Of a stretch of DNA of 13,799 nt, positions 1-5,785 are shown piece after piece. How positions within the stretch are numbered: the first letter of the stretch is position 1; each line of letters opens with the position of its first letter. A program made the position numbers and the translations under genes. A model generated the notes under the pieces. That model was not told the DNA's origin, did not search any database, and saw nothing but the letters and a program-made list of their open reading frames with translations. This DNA is from Actinomycetes bacterium. Lineage in GTDB: Bacteria; Actinomycetota; Acidimicrobiia; Spongiisociales; UBA5794. The DNA lies in contig JAMBLL010000085.1 of assembly GCA_023336765.1 (NCBI GenBank), positions 1-13,799 on the forward strand, written 5' to 3'.

Positions 1-49
1 CGTACTTGATACTTCGCACTACGAGGATGCGCTGGTAGGGATCGTTTTG

Positions 50-132
50 CCCCCTCCGACCTCGCGAGCTCGGCCACCTCCCCCGTCCAAAGAGCCGAGG
101 GAGGAACCAGAGGGAGCTCTGAATTCTCTCCC
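50..132 (-). repeat. Dispersed palindromic intergenic repeat, copy A
   Basis: Read on the minus strand, this segment matches 13320-13394 on the plus strand. The two copies share 29 identical consecutive bases (77-105 here, 13341-13369 there). Beyond that come near-identical blocks broken by single-base differences or small indels, and a shared GGGAGAGA at the outer end. The core contains a CTCGGCTC-type arm and its near complement, so it can fold. It looks like a REP-like or small non-autonomous element in intergenic DNA. No transposase or clear target-site duplication is visible. Confidence 0.75.
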
Positions 133-291
133 GGCCTTCGCGGGGGAGATGGGCCGAGGAACGAGGGCCAGAGGGGGGAAACCAAGTCGCACCACTCGAA
201 TTGAACCCGCTCCTTTCCGAAGAACCACATAGCCCAACCTCCGAGTCGTACTACGTCCCGAAGCCACACCCCGCTGAAATGCGAAGTTCCA

Positions 292-315
292 GATATCTGA
301 CATCCGATATCTGAC
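292..315. repeat. Short direct repeat GATATCTGAC x2
   Basis: GATATCTGAC occurs at 292-301 and again at 306-315, a 14-base period. The pair sits 7 bases beyond the stop codon of the diheme cytochrome c gene. It may be a remnant of a longer low-complexity intergenic repeat. No function can be assigned. Confidence 0.6.
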
Positions 316-321
316 GTTTGG

Positions 322-1014
322 TCAGAGCCCCTGTTCGACTCTCAGGTAATCGACGATGTCGTCGATCTGGTCGTCAGTGAAGACTCCTTCGAAAGCTGGC
401 ATCTCGCCGATGCCGTTGCGGATGCGCTCCTCGATGAACGCGTCGTCTTCGAAGGACACCCCAGAATCTGCACCAAGTGCCGGGCCGATGTTGCCCTCGA
501 GGTCGATCCCATGGCAGTAGCTACACGCCATCTGATAGAGCTCCTCACCATTGAGGTCGGTCTGGGAGAGTGGCTTGAGCCAGTCAGGGAAGTCCGGTGC
601 GGTCTCCTCGAACCCACGCAAGTACGCAACCGTGGCTGTGATCTGTTGCTGGGTGAACGTCCCACCGAAGTCGGCGGAGTAGGCAACCATGAGCGTTCCA
701 GGAACACCCGTCGAGATGAGCTGGTGCATCTGGAGGTCCGTCACGGTCCCCAGGAACTGTTCTGAGTTCAGCGCAGGGCCAATCGCACCTGTTGCCTCGC
801 CGCCGTGGCACTGTGCACAGCTGGAGTTGAAGATCTCTTCACCCTGTGCTGCAAGCTCCTCACTCTGAGCTGCCTGTGCGTCTGCCAACTGGCTCGGCTG
901 GAGAATTCGGTACACAGGGAACGCAAGGACAAGGAGGAAGAGGAGTACGACACCCCATGCCATCCACCGATTCGTCGACTTCTCCAGTTCAGGGTCGTAA
1001 TCGTGATAGGTCAT
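322..1014 (-). CDS. Membrane-anchored diheme cytochrome c of the bc complex
   Basis: The 230-residue protein is a c-type cytochrome that should accept electrons from the Rieske protein on the outer face of the membrane. It has an uncleaved N-terminal membrane helix (about residues 17-37) followed by two class I cytochrome c domains. Their heme motifs are CAQCH at 66-70 and CSYCH at 164-168. Likely axial methionines are Met109 (after PGTL) and the Met in the IGEMPAF segment near the C-terminus. The start ATG overlaps the Rieske stop codon in an ATGA (1011-1014), so translation is probably coupled, and the gene is the last in the operon. Fused or diheme cytochromes c are known partners of split cytochrome bc complexes in Gram-positive lineages. 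Assignment to the bc complex rests on the heme motifs and position, and I see nothing that would make it a nitrate reductase subunit itself. Confidence 0.9.
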   Translation of the reverse strand: MTYHDYDPELEKSTNRWMAWGVVLLFLLVLAFPVYRILQPSQLADAQAAQSEELAAQGEEIFNSSCAQCHGGEATGAIGPALNSEQFLGTVTDLQMHQLISTGVPGTLMVAYSADFGGTFTQQQITATVAYLRGFEETAPDFPDWLKPLSQTDLNGEELYQMACSYCHGIDLEGNIGPALGADSGVSFEDDAFIEERIRNGIGEMPAFEGVFTDDQIDDIVDYLRVEQGL

Positions 1015-1517
1015 CCGTGATCACCACCTTCACATGGCGGGCCAACAGGTTCGTCGATGGTCTCAGGTCCAGGAGGCGGACCATTCTCGATCGTTCCGGT
1101 GTCGATCAGCACGGCCTCGTCCACGATCTCGATCGCGAACCGGTCCATGCCTCGAGGCGAAGGACCTGCCCGGTACTCACCAAGCCTGTTGAAGCGGGAC
1201 CCGTGGCACGGGCACTCGAATTCGCCGGCGGACTCACACCACGGAACTCTGCAACCTAGATGTGGGCAGCGCCACCACAGTGCCACGACCTCGTCATCGG
1301 GCGCCTTCGTCACATAGGCCTGAGCTGCAGAGATGGTCTCGACGCTCGTCGATGGAACCTCAGCCGCTTTGCCGTTCTTGATCAAGCCACCGAAACCCGA
1401 GGGGCTTGCTGGCTGAAGGATGTCCCATGTTGTCCAGGCACCGGCGACAGCCACGAGGCCGAAGCCCCACTTCCATATCCTTGAAAGGAAGGTGCGACGT
1501 TCGATTTCAGTTTTCAT
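1011..1517 (-). CDS. Rieske [2Fe-2S] protein of the bc complex
   Basis: The 168-residue protein carries the high-potential Rieske cluster that takes electrons from quinol and passes them to cytochrome c. The cluster ligands are Cys84 and His86 (in CPHLGC) and Cys102 and His105 (in CPCHGS), and Cys89 and Cys104 are placed for the usual disulfide. The N-terminus is a twin-arginine signal-anchor, ERRTFLSRIWKWG at residues 6-18, followed by a hydrophobic helix to about residue 31. Tat export of a folded Rieske protein is normal for the family. A further Cys94 lies between the two motifs. The start ATG overlaps the stop of the preceding cytochrome b gene by 4 bases (1514-1517), and the stop overlaps the next gene by 4 bases. 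The Pro/Gly-rich tail after residue 145 is longer than the minimal fold needs. Confidence 0.94.
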   Translation of the reverse strand: MKTEIERRTFLSRIWKWGFGLVAVAGAWTTWDILQPASPSGFGGLIKNGKAAEVPSTSVETISAAQAYVTKAPDDEVVALWWRCPHLGCRVPWCESAGEFECPCHGSRFNRLGEYRAGPSPRGMDRFAIEIVDEAVLIDTGTIENGPPPGPETIDEPVGPPCEGGDHG

Positions 1518-2032
1518 AGTTCACCATGCCATTCGATCCAGGGCCAGACCCATCCCCAATCGGCTCCCCTGAACGCGAATCCGATGATCGTGGCGACTAT
1601 CCATGCGCCTAGGAACAAGGAGAAAAGCCAGATCGCGACCTTTCGACATTTCGATTTCCTGGAAGGATTGCGATCGATGTAGGGGAGGATCATGAGTCCC
1701 CCGACCAGCAAGCCAGGGAGGAGAACCCCAGCGATCATCGGATGGAGAAGAGCCAGCAATTCCTGCAGACCGACGAAGTACCAGGGAGCCTTCTCCGGGT
1801 TCGGTGTTACCGCTGGATTGGCGATCTCCTTGAGCGGAGCATTGAAGACGAGCGATATCACAAGGACAAGCAGGATGACAGCAAGGGCTGCCACGGCGTG
1901 GCGAACAGTCAGGTTCGGCCACGTGAACACGAGTTTCTGGCGTTCGGGAACCTTCTGTGTGCCAACGGCCGGCAAGCCAGGCACAACACCGAGAACCCTC
2001 TGTCCCTCGACGATCTGGGGATCATCAGCCAT
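1514..2032 (-). CDS. Cytochrome b C-terminal half (subunit IV-like)
   Basis: The 172-residue protein corresponds to the C-terminal half of cytochrome b (subunit IV/PetD-like in a split complex). It contributes the ef loop of the outer quinol-oxidation site. Three membrane helices are visible at about residues 46-63, 94-115 and 130-153. The PEWY-type motif appears as PEKAPWY at 79-85, a variant I recall from other split bacterial bc complexes. I choose the ATG at 2032 because AGGAGG (2041-2046) lies 8 bases upstream. The GTG at 2041, which would add three residues, overlaps that ribosome binding site. With this start the gene overlaps the end of the cytochrome b6-like gene by 8 bases. It follows that subunit directly, and Rieske comes next, as in other bc operons. 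Confidence 0.88.
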   Translation of the reverse strand: MADDPQIVEGQRVLGVVPGLPAVGTQKVPERQKLVFTWPNLTVRHAVAALAVILLVLVISLVFNAPLKEIANPAVTPNPEKAPWYFVGLQELLALLHPMIAGVLLPGLLVGGLMILPYIDRNPSRKSKCRKVAIWLFSLFLGAWIVATIIGFAFRGADWGWVWPWIEWHGEL

Positions 2033-2759
2033 CAAGTTCACCTCCTGAGTCGAGAGTCGAGTCCTTGCGCCAGCGCCACAGGTGGATGACGATGCCGAAC
2101 ACGAGAACCGTCGGCAGAAGAGCTACATGAAGCACATAGAAGCGCAGCAAGGTCGCTGAACTCACCTGGTTCCCGCCAAGGAGTAGTTGCGATACCTGGT
2201 CACCGATGAACGGGACCCAGGCAGCGAGGGATGTACCGACCGTGATCGCCCAGTACGCCAGCTGATCCCAAGGGAGCAGATAGCCGGTGAACGACAGGAA
2301 GAAGGTGAGGAGAAGAAGAACTACGCCCACGACCCAGTTGAACTCCCTCGGCTTCTTGTACGCACCCTTGTAGAACACCTTTGCCATGTGGGCCATGACG
2401 GCGAGCACCATCAAGTGCGCAGACCATCGGTGAACATTCCTCATGAACTGCCCGAACGGCACTTGAGTCTGGAGGAACTGGATATTGCCGTATGCCGTCG
2501 TTGGCGAGGGCACGTAGAAGAACATCAGGTAGATGCCAGACACAACGAGAGAGCCGAACAGCGTCAAGCTGATCACACCGAGATACCACGTGTACCGGAA
2601 TTCGATCTCCTTCTGCGGCATCTTGACCGGGTAGAGATGGAGGAAGAAGTTCGACCAATGGGCCTCCGCCTTTTCCCGCGGGGTATCGCGTGCGGGGACC
2701 CGCCAGATAGACCTCCCGACCGTCGTTTCTTTGACCCGCTCCATGAGCGACGGCTTCAT
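2025..2759 (-). CDS. Cytochrome b6-like subunit of the bc complex
   Basis: The 244-residue membrane protein is the diheme N-terminal half of cytochrome b. Heme ligands are His110 and His124 on one helix (HRWSAH...AHM) and His211 and His226 on another (LHVALLP...IHLW). The 14-residue gap in the second pair is the b6-type spacing, not the 13 of bc1. Four hydrophobic helices and the GYLLPWD motif (159-165) fit the family. There is no cysteine anywhere in the protein. The residue that covalently holds the extra heme (ci/cn) in b6f and Bacillus-type complexes is therefore absent, and by hand alignment Tyr59 or a neighbour stands there. The start ATG overlaps the flavoprotein stop codon by 4 bases (2756-2759), implying co-translation with that oxidoreductase. 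Symbols such as qcrB or petB would fit, but naming is not certain. Confidence 0.92.
   Translation of the reverse strand: MKPSLMERVKETTVGRSIWRVPARDTPREKAEAHWSNFFLHLYPVKMPQKEIEFRYTWYLGVISLTLFGSLVVSGIYLMFFYVPSPTTAYGNIQFLQTQVPFGQFMRNVHRWSAHLMVLAVMAHMAKVFYKGAYKKPREFNWVVGVVLLLLTFFLSFTGYLLPWDQLAYWAITVGTSLAAWVPFIGDQVSQLLLGGNQVSSATLLRFYVLHVALLPTVLVFGIVIHLWRWRKDSTLDSGGELDG
2041..2046 (-). promoter_or_regulatory. Ribosome binding site deciding the subunit IV-like start
   Basis: AGGAGG on the minus strand ends 8 bases before the ATG at 2032. It abuts the competing GTG at 2041 with no spacing, which argues for the downstream ATG. Confidence 0.75.
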
Positions 2760-4576
2760 GCCGATCCTCCAATCGTCAAGGGAATTCCTTCAGGTACACC
2801 AACACCGGTCCACATCCCCATCGAGAGCGCTCGCGGTGGACACCGGTCGATACACAGCGCACATCTGATGCAGAGTTCCTCATTGAGCATGAGCGCAGAA
2901 CCACCTGGCAATGCGTTTATGTCCTCAGAGGGGATGATGGAGATGATGTTGACCGGGCATACATCAACGCACAGCGCGCACAGCACGCATGCATCGGTGT
3001 CGAGTTGTATGTCGAGGAAGCAACGGAGACACCGCGATGCCTCGACGCGGGCCTCAGCGGCGGAGAAGCCGAGTTCGACTTCCTGGAGTCCGATCCTGCG
3101 TTCGGATGGCAACGAGGGGATCTCAACCCTGTGATGCTCGTCGTACCTGTCCATCTGACGATGGAAGTTTTCGACGATCGTCATCTTGCCAGGCCGCCGC
3201 TTTGCCGTCACATCTGCTGGTGAAAGTGTCTCGTGGATCGATGCTGCAGCGCTGCGGCCTTCAGCGATAGCTGTAATGAGGAGGCGGGGTCCAAACGCGG
3301 CGTCGCCACCTGACCACACGTTGGGGAGCGACGTCTTGAACGTAACGGGGTCTGTGGCAATAGTGTGCCTCGGGGAGACATCAGGTCCGTTTATTCCAAG
3401 AGCCTGGAGGTCGATCGCCTGTCCAATGGCGAGGATCACGGTGTCGGCATCGTAGCTCTGGACGTCATCGTCATCGAACTGTGGCGAGAACCGGCCCTCA
3501 TCGTCGAACACACTCGTGACGCCAACAGTGCGGAGGCCAATGACCCTATCTGCGTCATCGGTGATGATCTCCTGTGGCCCACGACGGCCGAAGATGTGGA
3601 TGTTCTCCTCTTCAGCCTCGACGATCTCGAATTCCTGGGCTGGCATCTCGTCCCGCGATTCAAGTGAAACGATAGTGACGTCCGTGGCACCTGCTCGAAT
3701 CGCGGAACGCGCAGCATCAAGTGGATGGGACACCTCGTCTGGGCCTGCCTCCCACTCCTCAATGTCATCTTCGGACTGACCCTCGTAGGCGCTTGCACGA
3801 AGCGCTGTTCGTGCAGCATCCATCGCAACGTTTCCACCACCGATGACAACGACCTTCTCGCCGATGTCAACGGAGAAGCCCTGGTTGACATTGAGCAGGA
3901 ACTCAACAGCGCGGAACACACCGTCGGCATCGTGTCCAGGAATGTTGAGGTCACGCCCCAACATGGCACCGATGCCCAGGAAAACGGCGTCATACGTCTC
4001 GCGAAGTTCGTCAAGTGTGATGTCCTCACCAAGCCTGACACCAAGATGGACATCAAGCCCAAGATCGAGGATCTCCTGGATCTCCTGATCGATGAGGTCC
4101 CTTGGCAGGCGATACTCGGGTATACCGAGCACCATCATGCCTCCCAGGATCTCGGTCGCCTCGTACAGCGAGACGCTGTATCCCTGCAGCATCAGATCAT
4201 GGGCGCATGACAGGCTTGCGGGACCCCCTCCGACAACGGCGACACTCTTGCCCTTGTCCGGGACGGCCCTGGGCTCAAGAGCGCCCCACATGTTCTTCTT
4301 CGATTCCACGCCGAACTTCTCGGTAACAAAGCGCTTGAGTGCGCGAATCGCGATGGGTTCGTCGATCTTTCCGCGACGACATGCGTCTTCACACGGAGCA
4401 GCACATACACGTCCACATACGGAGGCGAAAGGATTGGGAAGGCGGGCAGTCAGATAAGCGAACTCATCATCACCATCGGCGATGGCAGCAACGTACGCCC
4501 CGGCATTCGTGTGAACGGGGCACGCCGCAAGGCAGGGAATGTTGAAATCGTAGAACCCCAACTCGGACGAGGTCAT
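2756..4576 (-). CDS. GltD-like FAD/NAD(P) oxidoreductase with Fe-S domains
   Basis: The 606-residue soluble flavoprotein resembles the small subunit of glutamate synthase and its relatives (AegA, NfnB-type proteins). In order it has:
- an N-terminal Cys-rich Fe-S region (Cys15, Cys19 in CLAACP; Cys54, Cys58, Cys62, Cys66);
- an FAD-binding VAVVGGGPAS (about 112-121);
- an NAD(P)-binding VVVIGGGNVAMDAARTA;
- a C-terminal extension with two ferredoxin-type clusters, CVLCALCVDVCP and CIRCALCIDRCP.
The C-terminal ferredoxin module, and its place between a small membrane protein and cytochrome b with 1- to 4-base junctions, suggest electron exchange between NAD(P)H or ferredoxin and the quinone/bc system rather than glutamate synthesis. 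No glutamate synthase large subunit is present. An acidic insertion follows the NAD motif and ends in a second DAARSAIR segment resembling the preceding DAARTALR. The partner and direction of electron flow are inference. Confidence 0.85.
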   Translation of the reverse strand: MTSSELGFYDFNIPCLAACPVHTNAGAYVAAIADGDDEFAYLTARLPNPFASVCGRVCAAPCEDACRRGKIDEPIAIRALKRFVTEKFGVESKKNMWGALEPRAVPDKGKSVAVVGGGPASLSCAHDLMLQGYSVSLYEATEILGGMMVLGIPEYRLPRDLIDQEIQEILDLGLDVHLGVRLGEDITLDELRETYDAVFLGIGAMLGRDLNIPGHDADGVFRAVEFLLNVNQGFSVDIGEKVVVIGGGNVAMDAARTALRASAYEGQSEDDIEEWEAGPDEVSHPLDAARSAIRAGATDVTIVSLESRDEMPAQEFEIVEAEEENIHIFGRRGPQEIITDDADRVIGLRTVGVTSVFDDEGRFSPQFDDDDVQSYDADTVILAIGQAIDLQALGINGPDVSPRHTIATDPVTFKTSLPNVWSGGDAAFGPRLLITAIAEGRSAAASIHETLSPADVTAKRRPGKMTIVENFHRQMDRYDEHHRVEIPSLPSERRIGLQEVELGFSAAEARVEASRCLRCFLDIQLDTDACVLCALCVDVCPVNIISIIPSEDINALPGGSALMLNEELCIRCALCIDRCPPRALSMGMWTGVGVPEGIPLTIGGSA

Positions 4577-4577
4577 G

Positions 4578-4805
4578 TCAGATCAGCTCGCGATCCTGGG
4601 CCCACATGAGCGCCAGTACACCAAGACCGAAGAATCCGCCCCACACCACAATCGTGATGCCGTCCGCCACGCCGCGCGAAGCTGTTGCCAGCAGTGATGA
4701 GCGCAACAGCATCGAGGGCAGCCATGCCGTGAAGATCACGAAGTACAGGAAGATCACAACGGCACTTACTGCTGCCCGAAACCACGAAATCCGATTGCAA
4801 TCCAT
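4578..4805 (-). CDS. Small two-helix membrane protein, unknown
   Basis: The 75-residue protein begins MDCNRISW and has two hydrophobic segments, about residues 10-32 and 48-68, joined by a short polar loop with SRGVADG. I do not recognise the family. I chose the ATG at 4805 rather than the one at 4835 because AGGAGGT (4814-4820) lies 8 bases upstream. The stop codon is separated from the flavoprotein ATG by a single base, so it is the first gene of the bc-complex operon and is probably coupled to it. It may anchor the otherwise soluble flavoprotein to the membrane or act as a small accessory subunit of the bc complex. That role is inference from position only. Confidence 0.72.
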   Translation of the reverse strand: MDCNRISWFRAAVSAVVIFLYFVIFTAWLPSMLLRSSLLATASRGVADGITIVVWGGFFGLGVLALMWAQDRELI

Positions 4806-4813
4806 CGAATCTG

Positions 4814-4820
4814 ACCTCCT
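4814..4820 (-). promoter_or_regulatory. Ribosome binding site of the 75-aa membrane protein
   Basis: AGGAGGT on the minus strand, 8 bases before the ATG at 4805. It makes that ATG the preferred start over the in-frame ATG ten codons upstream. Confidence 0.8.
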
Positions 4821-4843
4821 CGTCGAATGATTCACTCTGTATC

Positions 4844-4878
4844 CCTCAGTAGCATACTATTGGACTACGAGACTAAGG
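4844..4878. promoter_or_regulatory. Imperfect dyad in the divergent intergenic region
   Basis: Two 15-base arms (4844-4858 and 4864-4878) around a 5-base centre show dyad symmetry at about 10 of 15 positions. It is strongest at the outer ends, CCTCAGT against ACTAAGG. It sits midway between the two divergent operons, where a shared operator would be expected. It does not match the FNR consensus. No convincing -35/-10 pair could be fixed for either direction, so this is only a candidate regulator site. Confidence 0.25.
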
Positions 4879-4948
4879 TAGCATGGTGTCAGCAGCAATC
4901 CGAATGGGTACCACCGTGAACGATTTGACGAAACCTCGGAGCAACGAG

Positions 4949-5785
4949 ATGCGGAGCTTGAGACGAATGATCCCCGTCGCAATCGCCATTGGATTCACGG
5001 CGATCCTGGTGACCATGGCCTCTCCAGCCTTCGCCCAGAGCACTGATGAGGGCCTCGAGATCTACGAGCAGAGTTGCGCACGGTGCCACCAGAGCGATGG
5101 CCTGGGTACTCCCGGTGTTTACCCGCCACTTGCGGGTAACCCGGCAGCTGGCGACTTCGACCACGTCGTCATCGTCGTCACCGACGGTCTTGAAGGTGTC
5201 GAGATCATGGGCGTCTCCTACGATGCTGCCATGCCCTCGTTCTCCAACAGGTTGTCGGCCGAGGAGATCGACCTGGTTGCCGAGTACGTCGTTGAGCTTT
5301 CAGGCGGGGGTGGAGGGTCAACATCACCCACAACCACGCTTCCGCAAGCGGCTGGCTCTGGCTCAGCTGGAGAGAGCCTCTTCACCGGTGCCACCCGCCT
5401 GTCCGCCGGTGGCACCGCCTGTATCGCGTGCCACGCCGCTGGTGAGTACGACCAACTGGGTGGACCCGGAATGGCGATCGATCTCAACGGCATCGTTCAG
5501 AGCTTCGGGCAGGCAGGCTTCGTTGCGGCGATCACAGACCCGTTGGTCCCGCCCATGATCGCCGTGTTCGGGGACCACCCCATCACCGATGCTGAGGCGA
5601 ACAACCTCGCAGCGTACCTCGAAACCACGTCCGCAGATGGTTCGGGCGACATTTCCGTCGACCTCCTCGTGATGGTCGGCCTCGTTGGGTTCGTCATCCT
5701 GATGCTCATCACCTCGGGATTCCTGAGAGGCCCACAAGATTCGTACCAAAGCAAGCTCAAAGAGAAGTTGAGGAACAGCCGATGA
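4949..5785 (+). CDS. Exported diheme cytochrome c with C-terminal membrane anchor
   Basis: This is a 278-residue c-type cytochrome at the head of the nar operon. It has a cleavable signal peptide (MRSLRR, hydrophobic core, then SPAFA before Gln30) and a first heme domain with CARCH at 43-47 and a likely axial Met95 (AAMPSF). A Gly/Ser/Thr/Pro-rich linker (about 118-140) leads to a second heme domain with CIACH at 158-162. A C-terminal membrane helix (about 239-262) ends in a basic tail, so both hemes face outside. I prefer the ATG at 4949, which gives a standard signal peptide and has GGAG 7 bases upstream. An in-frame ATG at 4883 would add 22 residues. Its stop overlaps narG in ATGA (5782-5785). 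A diheme cytochrome gene just before narG recalls Thermus narC and also the cytochrome c gene preceding nxrA in Nitrobacter-type operons. It probably exchanges electrons with NarI or the bc complex. Confidence 0.88.
   Translation: MRSLRRMIPVAIAIGFTAILVTMASPAFAQSTDEGLEIYEQSCARCHQSDGLGTPGVYPPLAGNPAAGDFDHVVIVVTDGLEGVEIMGVSYDAAMPSFSNRLSAEEIDLVAEYVVELSGGGGGSTSPTTTLPQAAGSGSAGESLFTGATRLSAGGTACIACHAAGEYDQLGGPGMAIDLNGIVQSFGQAGFVAAITDPLVPPMIAVFGDHPITDAEANNLAAYLETTSADGSGDISVDLLVMVGLVGFVILMLITSGFLRGPQDSYQSKLKEKLRNSR

Larger units (their letters stand above)
1..321. other. Gene-free left flank with repeats
   Basis: No convincing gene is seen here. The open frames present are Gly/Pro/Arg-rich and arise from the GC-rich repeat. 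The stretch holds one copy of a dispersed palindromic repeat (50-132), which includes a short hairpin at about 126-148 (arms of 8 bases around a 7-base loop), and a 10-bp direct repeat at 292-315. It lies downstream of the minus-strand bc-complex operon, whose last stop codon is at 322-324, so it is the place where that transcript should end. I see no classical hairpin plus T-run terminator in it. Confidence 0.7.

Noticed and set aside
170..215. A GGTTCAATTC stretch on the minus strand resembling a tRNA T-loop.
   Set aside because: The flanking bases do not pair as a T-stem and no acceptor, anticodon or D-arm could be built around it.
2187..3134. A 315-codon plus-strand open frame opposite the cytochrome b and flavoprotein genes.
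   Set aside because: It is antisense to two well-supported genes, and its composition (Arg/His/Glu-rich) is a mirror of their codons.
2756..4576. Glutamate synthase small subunit (gltD).
   Set aside because: The core is GltD-like, but the C-terminal double ferredoxin extension, the lack of a gltB neighbour and the overlap with cytochrome b point to another role.
4806..4948. FNR or NarL sites in the divergent promoter region.
   Set aside because: No TTGAT-N4-ATCAA-like palindrome and no arranged NarL heptamers were found on reading both strands.
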